The position numbers and the translations under genes were made by a program. 64,000 nt of DNA. Source: Microtetraspora sp. NBRC 13810 (GTDB lineage Bacteria > Actinomycetota > Actinomycetes > Streptosporangiales > Streptosporangiaceae). Where the stretch lies: positions 124,001-188,000 of the forward strand of contig NZ_BSRQ01000007.1 in the NCBI RefSeq assembly GCF_030268685.1. The letters are read 5' to 3'. This document shows positions 7,876 to 17,035 of this stretch, piece by piece (positions within the stretch are counted from its first letter, which is position 1; every line of letters starts with the position of its first letter). The notes under the pieces are model-generated. The model was given only the letters and a program-made list of their open reading frames with translations, did no database searches and had not been told where the DNA came from.

Positions 7876-8194
7876 GATTCTCCTCCACCACGGACTCGCC
7901 GGGGTTGTCGGCCGCATCATAGTTGATCTTGCTCTGTCCCAGGGTCAGCCCCGCGTTGGCCACGTTCGTCCGCAGGTTGCTCACCCATGCGCTGGTGGAG
8001 GCGTAGAACTCCTGGTACTGCTTCGCCAGTTCGTCCGACCCCTGCGGCACCAGCCCGAAGCACGACGGCGTGGGCCCGGCGTCCATCATGAACGCCTCCA
8101 GCGGGGCAGCCAGCAGATCGCTCGACTCCGCGGCCGTCTTCGCTCCCACGCTCAACTCGCCAGAGGCATATTCGTAACCGATCTCACCAGCCAC
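7853..8194 (-). CDS. Small ESX/WXG100-like protein
   Basis: This 113-residue protein has the size and helical character of type VII secretion substrates. An AAPLEAF segment is followed by a STSAWVSNLR helix. No clear W-x-G turn is present, so the match is by size and context. The GTG start at 8194 follows a run of G bases at good spacing. Directly downstream and overlapping is the YbaB-like gene, the usual partner in such cassettes. Two cysteines are not expected here; only Cys45 is seen. Confidence 0.55.
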   Translation of the reverse strand: MAGEIGYEYASGELSVGAKTAAESSDLLAAPLEAFMMDAGPTPSCFGLVPQGSDELAKQYQEFYASTSAWVSNLRTNVANAGLTLGQSKINYDAADNPGESVVEENHVRRRFR

Positions 8195-8289
8195 AACAAC
8201 CCCCTTGTTAACACCCGTTTACGCCGATCATACGAAATATTCGCACCTATGTCATCGATGGTCCGCGGGCACAAACCGGGACGATGTTC

Positions 8290-9450
8290 CTATTCGGGGC
8301 GCTCGTGCCTGATGACCTCGACGAGCCTGCGTCTGCGCGGATCGACCAGCAGCCGGACCGAGTCGCCGGTCGTGACCCGCCGGTGGAAGTCCTCCCCCAC
8401 CTGGTAGGACACGGCCGCCTCGACGCCGTCCTCGTCCACCGCGGCGTAGTACTCGGTGACCGTTCTGTGCTCACCCGCGTGCCGGTCGTGCGTCCACAGC
8501 GACACGACCCGCCCGGCCACCTCGGCACGGCGGGGCAGGACGCGGTTGCGGCGCAGGCCGCGCACCGTTTCCGCGGCGCCGAGGAGGCCGGCCAGCAGGA
8601 ACAGCGCCCCGATCACCCTGGCCCCCCAGTGGTCGAGCCACTGGACCCCGGCGCCCACTCCCAGGGCGACGACCGCGCCCAGCCCGGCGGCCCAGGGCGA
8701 GTCGGGCGACGGCGTCCTGTCGACCTCGACCCGGCGCCACCGCCCGTTCCGCGCCGACCACGTCTCCGCCTCACGCGCCCGGCCGAGCTCCGCCGCCGCC
8801 TCCGCCGTGCGCCGGTCCCCCACCGGCTCCACCGCGTCCGACGCGGCGAGGGCGCGCCCGGCCGGGGTGATCCGGTACCGGGGGATCCCCCTGCCGATCC
8901 CCCACGAGGCGGCCAGCAACGCCACGAACCCGCCCACTTCGAAGATCCCCCAGTCCACCAGGCCGAGCGACAGGGACCCGGGCACGAGCAACGTCACGGC
9001 CAGCAGCACGGGCACGGCTCTCGTACGCCATCGCGGCCCGGCGAGGCCGAGTTCCCCGGCGCTTCGCCGGACGAGCCCGGTGAACTCGCGCCGCAGGTCC
9101 GCGGCCCCCGGCACGACCGCCCCGAGCGGCGCGTCACCGGCGCCGGCCATCCTCGCCGCCACCTGGCGCAGCACGTACCGCTCGTGCTCCCACAGGCTCT
9201 CCGCCGGCGGCTCCCCCGGCAGGGCCACCCGGGCCCGGTCCACGTCGAGCCATCCGCGCCCGCCCAGGTCGAGCACGGTCGCGACGTACTGCGCGCGGGC
9301 CGGCCGCCCCCTGACCAGCCCGAGCACCGCCGCGGGCACCGGAACCCCGGACACCCGCACCGGCGGGACCCACCGCCCGCTCACCGCGAACGCCACCCGA
9401 CAGGCGGCGAACCACACGCCCCAGGCTCCTGCCACCCAGACCAGATCCAC
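8290..9450 (-). CDS. Membrane protein resembling DUF2207-type proteins
   Basis: This 386-residue protein alternates soluble and membrane parts. A first hydrophobic segment lies near the N-terminus, a pair near residues 145-190, and another pair near 260-300. The segment after the first helix (YVATVLDLGGRGWLDVD) resembles the winged-helix-like piece seen after the membrane segments of DUF2207 (YciQ-like) proteins. The last 90 residues form a basic, beta-rich domain (VAGRVVSLWTHDRHAGEHRTV). The start is a GTG at 9450. Function is unknown. It is downstream of no clear partner, but shares strand with the ESX-like pair about 95 bases away. Confidence 0.6.
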   Translation of the reverse strand: MDLVWVAGAWGVWFAACRVAFAVSGRWVPPVRVSGVPVPAAVLGLVRGRPARAQYVATVLDLGGRGWLDVDRARVALPGEPPAESLWEHERYVLRQVAARMAGAGDAPLGAVVPGAADLRREFTGLVRRSAGELGLAGPRWRTRAVPVLLAVTLLVPGSLSLGLVDWGIFEVGGFVALLAASWGIGRGIPRYRITPAGRALAASDAVEPVGDRRTAEAAAELGRAREAETWSARNGRWRRVEVDRTPSPDSPWAAGLGAVVALGVGAGVQWLDHWGARVIGALFLLAGLLGAAETVRGLRRNRVLPRRAEVAGRVVSLWTHDRHAGEHRTVTEYYAAVDEDGVEAAVSYQVGEDFHRRVTTGDSVRLLVDPRRRRLVEVIRHERPE

Positions 9451-9548
9451 CCTGTGGTGATAACACGCCCGCCCGGCCCCTGCCCACCCTCACCGCCTCG
9501 GATCCGGCCTTGACTCCGGGTGTTACCGATAGTTGAATGTCTCTAATT

Positions 9549-9568
9549 TAAAGGAAACCTTCCTAATA
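9549..9568. promoter_or_regulatory. Imperfect palindrome upstream of the chitinase gene
   Basis: In the otherwise GC-rich gap, TAAAGGAAACCTTCCTAATA has inverted AGGAA and TTCCT half-sites. It lies in an AT-rich patch 80 bases before the chitinase start. Similar AGGAAA-TTCCT palindromes precede secreted polysaccharide-degrading enzymes of actinomycetes; that parallel is from general knowledge and was not checked. Confidence 0.45.
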
Positions 9569-9648
9569 GATCCTTCGGTCGAGGAGGTGTTCACCCCGTC
9601 CCACCTCGTACGACACGCATCACCCCCTCGCAGAAAGCGACACCCCCC

Positions 9649-11025
9649 ATGAAGCGTGAAGTCTCCCGGCGTTCCCGGCTCTGGACGGCCCTGGGCGCCC
9701 TTGTGATGGCGGTGCCGTTCGCCGTGATGGGCGGCTCCCCCGCCCACGCGGCCACCGGTCAGATCACCGGCTACGGCGGCAAGTGCGTCGACGTCGCCGC
9801 CGCGAACAGCGCCAACGGCACCCAGGTGCAGCTCTACACCTGCAACGGCTCCTCCGCCCAGCAGTGGACGACCGGCGCCGACGGCACCATCCGCGCGCTC
9901 GGCAAGTGCCTCGACGTGGCCGCGGCGAGCAACGCCAACGGCACGAAGGTGCAGATCTACGACTGCAACGGCAGCGCCGCGCAGACCTGGACCGCCGCCC
10001 CCGACGGCACCCTGCGCGCCCTCGGCAAGTGCCTGGACGCCACCGGCCCGAGTTCCGCGGACGGCACCCCGCTCCAGCTGTGGGACTGCTTCGCGGGCGC
10101 CAACCAGCGGTGGACCCTGCCGACCGGCGGAGGCGGCAACCCGCCCGCCCCCGGGAAGATGGCCGGCGCGCCGTACCTCTACATGGGCTGGGGCAGCCCG
10201 CCCAGCGCCACCTCGGTGATGAGCGCCACCGGTGTGCGGTCGTTCACCATGGCGTTCATCCTGTCCGGCGGCGGCTGCACGCCGAGGTGGGACGGCTCCA
10301 GGCCGCTGACCGGCGGCACCGACGCGCAGACGATCTCCGCGATCAAGGCGGCGGGCGGCAGCGTCCAGGTGTCCTTCGGCGGCTGGTCGGGCAACAAGCT
10401 CGGCCCCAACTGCGCCACCCCGGCCGCCTACGCCGCGGCGGTCCAGCAGGTCATCAACGCGGTCGGCCCGGCGGTGGTCGACTTCGACATCGAGAACAGC
10501 GACGAGTTCACCAACTACACGGTCCAGGACCGCATCCTCAACGGTTTGAAGATCGTCAAGCAGAACAACCCCGGCGTCAAGGTGGTCGTCACCTTCGGCA
10601 CCGGGATCAACGGTCCCGACGCCGCGGGCATCCGGCTCATCAACCGGTCGCGTGAACTCGCCGTCCCGATCGACAACTACACGATCATGCCGTTCAACTT
10701 CGGCGGCTCCAACATCTACCAGAACACCGTCAGCGCCGCCGAGGGCCTGAAGAACGCCCTGAAGTCCGCCTTCGGGTGGAACGACGCCACGGCCTACGCC
10801 CATATGGGCATCTCCGGCATGAACGGCCTGTCCGACCAGCGCGAGACGACCACCACCGCGGCCTGGACCCAGATCCGCGACTGGGCCAGGGCCAGGGGCC
10901 TCACCCGCCTCGCCTTCTGGTCCGTCAACCGTGACCGCCCCTGCCCCGGCGGCACCCTCCAGGACACCTGCAGCGGCGTCCCCCAGAACAACTGGGACTT
11001 CACCCGCATCACCGCGGGCTTCTGA
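9649..11025 (+). CDS. Secreted GH18 chitinase with N-terminal ricin-type (CBM13) lectin domain
   Basis: This 458-residue secreted enzyme starts with a signal peptide (basic n-region, hydrophobic core, cleavage after SPAHA at about residue 34). Residues about 37-165 are a beta-trefoil ricin B lectin domain with three repeats that each end in a Q-x-W-type motif (AQQWTT, AQTWTA, NQRWTL) and carry the GKCLDV pattern. A glycine/proline linker follows. From about 172 on lies a GH18 glycosidase domain; the catalytic D-x-D-x-E is Asp278-Phe-Asp280-Ile-Glu282, the last being the acid. It should cleave chitin outside the cell, with the lectin domain holding it to the polymer. A palindrome upstream may control it. 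Confidence 0.92.
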   Translation: MKREVSRRSRLWTALGALVMAVPFAVMGGSPAHAATGQITGYGGKCVDVAAANSANGTQVQLYTCNGSSAQQWTTGADGTIRALGKCLDVAAASNANGTKVQIYDCNGSAAQTWTAAPDGTLRALGKCLDATGPSSADGTPLQLWDCFAGANQRWTLPTGGGGNPPAPGKMAGAPYLYMGWGSPPSATSVMSATGVRSFTMAFILSGGGCTPRWDGSRPLTGGTDAQTISAIKAAGGSVQVSFGGWSGNKLGPNCATPAAYAAAVQQVINAVGPAVVDFDIENSDEFTNYTVQDRILNGLKIVKQNNPGVKVVVTFGTGINGPDAAGIRLINRSRELAVPIDNYTIMPFNFGGSNIYQNTVSAAEGLKNALKSAFGWNDATAYAHMGISGMNGLSDQRETTTTAAWTQIRDWARARGLTRLAFWSVNRDRPCPGGTLQDTCSGVPQNNWDFTRITAGF

Positions 11026-11034
11026 CCGCAAGCG

Positions 11035-11069
11035 GCCTGCCCCGGCGCGGTCTTCCGCGGCCGGGGCAG
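11035..11069. terminator. Strong hairpin after the chitinase gene
   Basis: CCTGCCCCGGC (11035-11045) pairs with GCCGGGGCAGG (11059-11069), and the inner GCGG/CCGC bases extend the stem around a TCTT loop. It is 10 bases past the chitinase stop and 17 before the convergent DUF2786 stop, so it can end both transcripts. Confidence 0.85.
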
Positions 11070-11085
11070 GCAGGTGCGCCGGTGG

Positions 11086-11817
11086 TCAGCGGCCCAGTGG
11101 GCGGTGCGGGCCGGGGCCGAGGCCCGTCCCGCCGAGGTCCGCCCGGCGTCCCGCGGCGGCGCCGTCCTGGTAACCGGTCCCGCTCGACCGTGGCCTGGAC
11201 ATCCGCACCTTGGGGTACTCCCGGCGGAACGCCTCCGTGACCAGTCCCTCCCGGCGCGCCAGGACCAGCTCCGTGCCCCTCTCGCCCGAAGGCGTGACCT
11301 TCGCCTCGGCTTCCGCGTGCCGCTCGGCGGTCTGCACGCGCTCGGCCGCCGCGCTGACGAACCCGAGCAGCCACGACCTGCGCCAGGCGCGAGGGGACGT
11401 CGTTCCAGGTGGCACGACGGCGCGGGCGAGACCGGTGGCCATCTGCAGCAGCAGGGAGGTGTAGAGCAGTTCGGCGCGTTCCAGGTCGGCGGCGAAGCCG
11501 AAGAGATGCACGCCCCGCTCGTTGTTCTTCTTGCCCACGAGGACGCACTTGCAGCGCAGGGCTTCGGCTGTGAGGTAGACGAGCCCGGCCTTCTCGTCCG
11601 CCCACGGGCCCGGGACGTAGACCAGGCGTGTTCCCGGCCCGGCGCCGGGCTGGGCGTCGCCGAGCATGGCCTGTTCGATGCCGTACCTGGCCATGAGCGA
11701 GGTCGCCGCGGCGAGAAAGGTGTCGCGCTCGTGCTCGTTGTCGGTGCCCTCAGCCTTGGCGAGCAGCTTGCGCACCCGGCCGAGGACTCTCCCGCCGTGG
11801 TCGTCCGAGGTGGTCAT
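11086..11817 (-). CDS. DUF2786 family protein
   Basis: This 243-residue protein opens with the DUF2786 signature: RVRKLLAKAEGTDNEHERDTF and then a TSLMARYGIEQAML helix. The middle (residues 60-170) contains a beta region with a CKCVLVGKKNN turn, then helices around SWLLGFVSAAAERV. The last 60 residues are Arg/Gly/Pro-rich and look disordered. DUF2786 proteins occur in phages and in bacterial chromosomes; their role is not known. No operon partner is visible. Confidence 0.8.
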   Translation of the reverse strand: MTTSDDHGGRVLGRVRKLLAKAEGTDNEHERDTFLAAATSLMARYGIEQAMLGDAQPGAGPGTRLVYVPGPWADEKAGLVYLTAEALRCKCVLVGKKNNERGVHLFGFAADLERAELLYTSLLLQMATGLARAVVPPGTTSPRAWRRSWLLGFVSAAAERVQTAERHAEAEAKVTPSGERGTELVLARREGLVTEAFRREYPKVRMSRPRSSGTGYQDGAAAGRRADLGGTGLGPGPHRPLGR

Positions 11818-12408
11818 AGTGCCTCAGAGGATAGAGGCGCCCGGTGCCCGGTGGGCGGAAGCCACCTCCAGGTCCGCGCGGGAGAAGCGCACGGTTCGCC
11901 GCGGAAACGCGATCAGCTCATCCGCACTCAGCCTCTGCCCGGCCAAGCAATTAACGATATTGCCGGGCGATTTCCGCAAATCCAGCGTTACGGCCGAGGA
12001 TTTGATCAATCTTGCAGTTTTCTTCCGCCCTCAGAACAGCCGCTCAGCAGGGACGCGACGCCCCAGGTGGTCACTCATGATCGGCGGTGTCTGCACGCCG
12101 AGGTGCCGCGCGGCCGGTATGCGCTGGGGGGAGCTCTTCGGTCGCGCGGCAGGGTTTCCCTCGCCATCCGCGGGCCTAGTCCGCAGTTGCTTAAATGTAA
12201 CCAGTAACACCTCGGACGACATCGGCGAATATGCCTATCATGCGGATGCATTCGCCTTCGCCCCGCCGTACGGAATGGCGGCGACGAATCCCGCGGGCGA
12301 TGATCGGCATTACCGGCCGTCCGGCGAGGGCGCGAGGACGGCGGGAGGCCGGCCGGAGCGCGGATCGGCGATGAGCACAGAAGAAGCAGGGACGGACAGG
12401 AGGGGGCG
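11818..12408. other. Gene-free stretch of lower GC, 591 bases
   Basis: No frame is convincing. Two short minus-strand frames (61 codons at 11824-12009, 63 codons at 12031-12222) show no family features. Part of the stretch, about 11940-12030 and 12185-12250, is clearly richer in A and T than the neighbours, which suggests promoter sequence or decayed imported DNA. Confidence 0.5.
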
Positions 12409-12906
12409 TTGGGCGAGGTGCTCGCCGTGGACGAGTCGGGCGACGCGCTGGTGGCGTTCCACCCGGTCGCGGAGGAGACGCGGTTCGAGGACGCCCCGCT
12501 GCCGCTCGCGCTGGTGGCGTTGTGGCACGGCGATCGGCTGCTCCTCGTCCTCAACCGCTACCGCGCGTGCTGGGAGCTGCCGGGGGGCATGATCGACCCC
12601 GGTGAGACCCCTCGCCAGGCGGCTGTCCGGGAGCTCCGTGAGGAGACCGGGCACACGGTGGGGCACCTCGCGTTCGCGGGGTACGCGCGGTTCGCGCTGG
12701 GAGCCGAGCGGCGGGCGGAGTACGCGGCCCTCTACACCGCCGAGGCCACGCCGCAGGACGGCTTCACGCCGGACCACGAGATCGGCGCCATCTGCTGGTG
12801 GGACGGCGTGCGACCGCTCGGCGACCGCGTCCAGGTCCTGGACGTCTTCCTGGGCCGGTTGGCCCGAAGGGCAGGGCCGGGCCCCGGGCGGCGACTCGAA
12901 CTGTGA
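12409..12906 (+). CDS. Nudix hydrolase
   Basis: This 165-residue protein contains a complete Nudix box: GGMIDPGETPRQAAVRELRE followed by ETGHT, which fits G-x5-E-x7-R-E-U-x-E-E-x-G-U with all metal-binding glutamates present. Nudix enzymes cleave nucleoside diphosphates linked to another group; the substrate is unknown. A short N-terminal stretch (VLAVDESGDALVAFHP) precedes the domain. The likely start is the TTG at 12409, five bases after AGGAGGGGG; the GTG at 12418 is an alternative. Confidence 0.88.
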   Translation: MGEVLAVDESGDALVAFHPVAEETRFEDAPLPLALVALWHGDRLLLVLNRYRACWELPGGMIDPGETPRQAAVRELREETGHTVGHLAFAGYARFALGAERRAEYAALYTAEATPQDGFTPDHEIGAICWWDGVRPLGDRVQVLDVFLGRLARRAGPGPGRRLEL

Positions 12907-12961
12907 AGTGAGCGGCCCCGGGGCCAAGATGTCGATCACACGATATCGCGAGGAGATCGAC

Positions 12962-13196
12962 ATGCCGGACGTCATCGTGATGGGAGCCGGGTTCACCGGC
13001 CTGACCACGGCCCTGCTGCCGGCCCGGCGAACGGCGACCTGTTGCGCGCCATGGCCGACCTCGGCGGCATGCTGGCCGGCCCCAGGGAGGGCTTCGCCAG
13101 GCCGGGCCTGCCGGAGAGGCTCACCGCGATCAGCGGCGGCCTCCCCCGCTTCCCCGCCCCCGGCCCGGACCGCGCCGGACTCCGGTCGGCGGGTGA
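12962..13196 (+). pseudogene. Remnant of an FAD-dependent oxidoreductase
   Basis: An ATG at 12962, after a good GAGGAG site, starts a textbook FAD-binding Rossmann strand-turn-helix: PDVIVMGAGFTGLTTALL (G-x-G-x-x-G). Only about 20 codons later the frame breaks near 13025. Coding-like sequence continues in another frame (LLRAMADLGGMLAGPREGF and on), similar to a later part of flavin monooxygenases. Such enzymes are usually 350-500 residues, so the body is deleted. The end runs into the convergent acyl-CoA dehydrogenase gene. Exact family is uncertain. Confidence 0.6.
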
Positions 13197-13199
13197 CCG

Positions 13200-14345
13200 T
13201 CACTCCTTGGTGATCGCCCGGCCGATGACGAGCCGCTGGATCTGGTTCGTCCCCTCGACGATCTGCAGCACCTTGGCCTCGCGCATGTACCGCTCGGCCG
13301 GGAAGTCCTCCACGTAGCCGTACCCGCCGAGGACCTGCACGGCGTCGGTGGTGACCTTCATGCACACGTCGGTGGCGAACAGCTTGGCCATCGCCGCCTT
13401 CGTCGCGTACGGCCGGCCGGCGTCGCGCAGCCGGGCGGCCTCCAGGTAGAGGGCCCGCGCGGCGGCGACCTGGGTCGCCATGTCGGCCAGCATGAAGGAC
13501 AGCCCCTGGAAGTCGGCGATCCGGGAACCGAACTGGCGGCGCTCTCTCGCGTACCCGACGGCGGTGTCGAGCGCGGCCTGGGCGACGCCGACCGCGCACG
13601 CGGCGATGCCGAGCCGGCCGCCGTCCAGTGAGGCCATGGCGATGCGGAAGCCCTCCCCCTCGGCGCCGATCAGCGCGTCGTGCGGGAGCCGTACGCCGTC
13701 GAGGCGGACCTGGGCGGTCGGCGAGGAGCGCATGCCCATCTTGCGCTCGGCGGCGCCGAAGGACAGGCCGTCGAGGCCGGCGGGCACGTGCAGGCAGGAG
13801 ATGCCCCGCGGGCCGTCCTCTCCGGTCCTGGCCATCAGGGTGTAGAAGTCGGCCACGCCGCCGTGGGTGATCCACGCCTTCACGCCGTCCACGGCGTAGC
13901 CGTCGCCGTCGCGGACGGCGCGGGTGCGCAGCGCCGCGGCGTCCGAGCCGGACTGCGGCTCCGACAGGCAGTAGGCGCCGAGCAGCTCCCCGCCGAGCAT
14001 CGCCGGCAGCAGCGACTCACGCTGCGCGGCCGTGCCGAACGCGGCGACCGGGAAGCAGGACAGCGTGTGCACCGACAGCCCGAGCCCGACCGCCAGCCAG
14101 CTCGCCGCGAGCTCCTCCACGACGTGCAGGTAGACCTCGTAGAGCTGACCGGCTCCGCCGTGCTCCTCCGGGTAGGGCAGGCCGAGCAGCCCGGCGGCGC
14201 CGAGCGTGCGGAAGACCTCACGCGGGAACTCCCCCGCCGCCTCCTGAGCCGCCGCCCTCGGCGCGACCTCCTTCCCGGCCAGTTCCCTGACGAGGTCCAG
14301 CAGGTCGTGCGCCTCCTGCGTGGGCAGGGCACGCTCAACGGTCAT
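13200..14345 (-). CDS. Acyl-CoA dehydrogenase
   Basis: This 381-residue flavoenzyme is of normal length for the family and oxidises the alpha-beta bond of an acyl-CoA thioester using FAD. The N-terminal helical domain is followed by the FAD/substrate signature AYCLSEPQSGSDA and the middle beta domain (KAWITHGG). The C-terminal helical domain has the GGYGYVEDFPAERYMR motif and the catalytic base Glu364 in QIVEGTNQIQ. The chain-length preference cannot be told. It is downstream of the M24 peptidase gene on the same strand, 79 bases away, with no obvious functional link. Confidence 0.93.
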   Translation of the reverse strand: MTVERALPTQEAHDLLDLVRELAGKEVAPRAAAQEAAGEFPREVFRTLGAAGLLGLPYPEEHGGAGQLYEVYLHVVEELAASWLAVGLGLSVHTLSCFPVAAFGTAAQRESLLPAMLGGELLGAYCLSEPQSGSDAAALRTRAVRDGDGYAVDGVKAWITHGGVADFYTLMARTGEDGPRGISCLHVPAGLDGLSFGAAERKMGMRSSPTAQVRLDGVRLPHDALIGAEGEGFRIAMASLDGGRLGIAACAVGVAQAALDTAVGYARERRQFGSRIADFQGLSFMLADMATQVAAARALYLEAARLRDAGRPYATKAAMAKLFATDVCMKVTTDAVQVLGGYGYVEDFPAERYMREAKVLQIVEGTNQIQRLVIGRAITKE

Positions 14346-14424
14346 CTCCGCACACTCCAGATCGCAGCAGCCTTCACCCGCATTCTTACAGCCCGTGCCG
14401 CGCCCCTGATCGCGAGGTCGGCGG

Positions 14425-15534
14425 TCAGACGACGACGAGCTCGCGGGGCCGGTGGTTGACCCGCTCGCCGCCGGTCTCCGTGCAGATCACGATGTCCTCG
14501 ATGCGCGCGCCGTGCGCGCCCGCGAGGTAGATGCCGGGCTCGACGGAGAAGGCGAAGCCGGGGGCCAGCGGCTCGGCGTTGCCCGCGACGATGTAGGGGT
14601 CCTCGTGCGTCTCCAGGCCGATGCCGTGGCCGGTGCGGTGGAAGAAGCGCTCGCCGTGACCGGCCTCCGCGATCACCTCGCGGGCGGCGGCGTCGATCGA
14701 CTCGCAGGTCGCGCCCGGCCGTACGGCGGCGCACGCGGCCTCCTGGGCCCGCCGGAGCACGTCGTAGTAGGCGGCGAACTCGGCCGGCGGCTCGCCCACG
14801 GAGTAGACGCGGGTGGAGTCGGAACAGTAACCGCTGGGCATGCGGCCGCCGATGTCGACGACGACCGGCTCGCCGGCCTGGATGACACGGTCGGACAGCT
14901 CGTGGTGCGGGCTCGCGCCGTTGGGCCCCGAGCCGACGATGACGAAGTCGACGGTCTCGTGACCGGCCGCGATGATGGCGTCGGCGATGTCCCTGCCCAC
15001 CTCGCGCTCGGTGCGCCCGGCCCGCAGGAACCCGGGGACCTGCGCGTGCACCGCGTCGATCGCCGCGCCGGCCTCGCGCAGCGCCGCCGCCTCGGCGGGA
15101 CTCTTGCGCATGCGCAGGTCACGCAGCACCGACCCGGCGAGCACCTGCTCGGTCCCGGGCAGCGCGTCGCGGAAGCGCAGCGAGGTCATCGCCCACATCC
15201 GGTCGGCCAGGCCCACCTTGGCCACCGGCCCGAGACGCCTGGCCACCTGCGCGTAGGGGTCGTCGGTCTCCTGCCACGGCACGAATTCCACGCCCAGCCG
15301 CGAGGCGGGCGAGTGCTCGGCGGCGGCCAGCTCCAGCCGGGGGACCATGAGGAAGGCGTCGCCCTCGGCGGGCACCACCAGGCAGGTCAGCCGCTCCAGC
15401 ACGTGCGCCTCGTAGCCGGTGACGTAACGCAGGTCGGGCCCTGGGGTGAGGAGCAGGGCGCCGATGCCGGCGCGGGCGGTGGCCTCGCGCACGGCGGCCA
15501 GGCGGGTCACGGGGTACAGGTCGTCAGAACTCAC
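14425..15534 (-). CDS. M24 family Xaa-Pro aminopeptidase-like protein
   Basis: This 369-residue protein has the creatinase-like N-terminal domain (about residues 1-140) and the pita-bread metallopeptidase domain (150-369). All five metal ligands are present: Asp227 (VVVDIGG), Asp239 (SDSTR), His303 (TGHGIG), Glu332 (SVEPGIY) and Glu346 (RIEDIV). His210-His211 add the usual substrate-side histidine. It should remove N-terminal residues before proline or cleave a related dipeptide in the cytoplasm. Start ATG at 15534; divergent from the phosphatase gene. Confidence 0.92.
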   Translation of the reverse strand: MSSDDLYPVTRLAAVREATARAGIGALLLTPGPDLRYVTGYEAHVLERLTCLVVPAEGDAFLMVPRLELAAAEHSPASRLGVEFVPWQETDDPYAQVARRLGPVAKVGLADRMWAMTSLRFRDALPGTEQVLAGSVLRDLRMRKSPAEAAALREAGAAIDAVHAQVPGFLRAGRTEREVGRDIADAIIAAGHETVDFVIVGSGPNGASPHHELSDRVIQAGEPVVVDIGGRMPSGYCSDSTRVYSVGEPPAEFAAYYDVLRRAQEAACAAVRPGATCESIDAAAREVIAEAGHGERFFHRTGHGIGLETHEDPYIVAGNAEPLAPGFAFSVEPGIYLAGAHGARIEDIVICTETGGERVNHRPRELVVV

Positions 15535-15739
15535 CGGACCAATCTACGGCCCCGCCGCCGATCATCGCTCCCCCCGGGCGCGCGACCGCTCCCGTGGCAC
15601 GGCAGGATCTACGACGCGAGCCCGAAAATCCGCGAAAACCTTTCGCAGCCGAGGCGGGGTATCGCTACACTCCGTTCAAAGCTAATCACGTTTTGTTGGG
15701 CAAATACCCCAATCCATCCGATAACCGAGAGCGAGTCCT

Positions 15740-17035
15740 ATGGTCGGCGTCGTGGGAGGCTACCAGCCGTCCCTCCCCCCACTGAACGACCGCACCGCCG
15801 TCCCCCCGCCCCCCATGACCGCGGCGGAGATGGTGCAGCGCCTGACCCAGGGCCCCGACCGGCGACATCCCGCCGGCCGGGCCTCCGAGCTGCTCGCCCA
15901 CGCGCAGCGGCTCGGCAACATGGGCTGGGCGGAGTGGGACCTGCGCACCGGCGACGCCTTCTGGTCCGACCACCTCTACGTCATCTTCGGCCGTTCCCTC
16001 CCCCAGGGCCCGATCCGGCTCACCGACCTGCCGGCCTACGTCGAGCCCGCCGACCTGCCGATCCTGGAGCGGCTGCTGTGGGACGTGCACGAGGGGCGGG
16101 ACCCGGTGCACGCCGAGTTCCGGATCCGGCGCGCCGGGGAGGGCGCCGGAGCGCCGGTGAGCGAGGTCCGGTACCTGCTGGCGGTGCTGGAGCCGGTGCC
16201 GGGCGAGAGCGGGCCCGCCGCCGTGCACGGCCTGATCCAGGACATCACCGACCGGCGCGCGGCCGAGCAGATCGCGTCGGAGTCCCGGCGGCAGCTGCTG
16301 GAGGTGCGCGAGCAGGCCGCGGTGGACCGGCACGTGACGCTCGCCCTGCGCGACGCGATCCTGCCCGCCCCCGGCGCGTCGATCGAGCTGCCGCGCACCC
16401 GGGTCGCCGTGCGTTACGTGCCCGCCGAGAAGGCCGCGAGCCTGGGCGGCGACTGGTACGAGGCGGCGCCGCTGCCCGACGGGCGGGTGCTCCTCGCGAT
16501 CGGCGACGTCGCCGGCCACGGCCTGCCCGCGGTCGCCCAGATGGCCCAGCTCCGGCACGCGCTGCTCGGCCTGTCCATGACCGGCCTGTCCGCCGACCGC
16601 CTGCTCGCCTGGCTCAACGACCTGGCGCGGCACCGCCTCGACGACACCACCGCCACCGCCGTGGTGGGCCACCTCGACCCGGCCACCGGCGAGTTCACCT
16701 GGGCCCAGGCCGGCCACCTGTCGCCGATCCTCATCAGGGACGGGGTCGCCGGGCAGCTGCCCGCTCCCGAGGGCGTGGTGCTCGGCGCCGGTGAGTGGCC
16801 GTACGAGCTGGCCCGGGTCACGCTGCGCGAGGACGACGTGCTGCTGCTGTTCACCGACGGGCTGGTCGAGCGGCGCCGGCGGGACCTCGGCGAGGGGCTG
16901 GCGCTGACCCTGGCGGCCACCGGCGGCCTGCGCGCCGACGACGTCGAGCGCGGCCTCGACCGCCTCCTGGAGTCGGTGGGCGGCCCCAACCCCGAAGACG
17001 ACGCCTGCCTCCTCGCCGTCACCCTGCGCCACTGA
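15740..17035 (+). CDS. PAS-domain PP2C/SpoIIE-type serine phosphatase
   Basis: This 431-residue protein joins a sensor to a phosphatase. Residues about 50-180 form a PAS domain (GWAEWDLRTGDAFWSD at its start, LIQDITDRRAAE at its end). A short helix connects to a PP2C/SpoIIE domain (about 210-430) with its metal-binding aspartates: Asp238 in GGDWYEA, Asp256 in IGDVAGHG, an FTDGLVE motif, and EDDACLL at the end. Such enzymes dephosphorylate STAS antagonists and so switch on sigma factors; the STAS protein at 3.5 kb is a possible but unproven target. Start is ATG at 15740 after a GAGAGCGAG site. Confidence 0.9.
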   Translation: MVGVVGGYQPSLPPLNDRTAVPPPPMTAAEMVQRLTQGPDRRHPAGRASELLAHAQRLGNMGWAEWDLRTGDAFWSDHLYVIFGRSLPQGPIRLTDLPAYVEPADLPILERLLWDVHEGRDPVHAEFRIRRAGEGAGAPVSEVRYLLAVLEPVPGESGPAAVHGLIQDITDRRAAEQIASESRRQLLEVREQAAVDRHVTLALRDAILPAPGASIELPRTRVAVRYVPAEKAASLGGDWYEAAPLPDGRVLLAIGDVAGHGLPAVAQMAQLRHALLGLSMTGLSADRLLAWLNDLARHRLDDTTATAVVGHLDPATGEFTWAQAGHLSPILIRDGVAGQLPAPEGVVLGAGEWPYELARVTLREDDVLLLFTDGLVERRRRDLGEGLALTLAATGGLRADDVERGLDRLLESVGGPNPEDDACLLAVTLRH

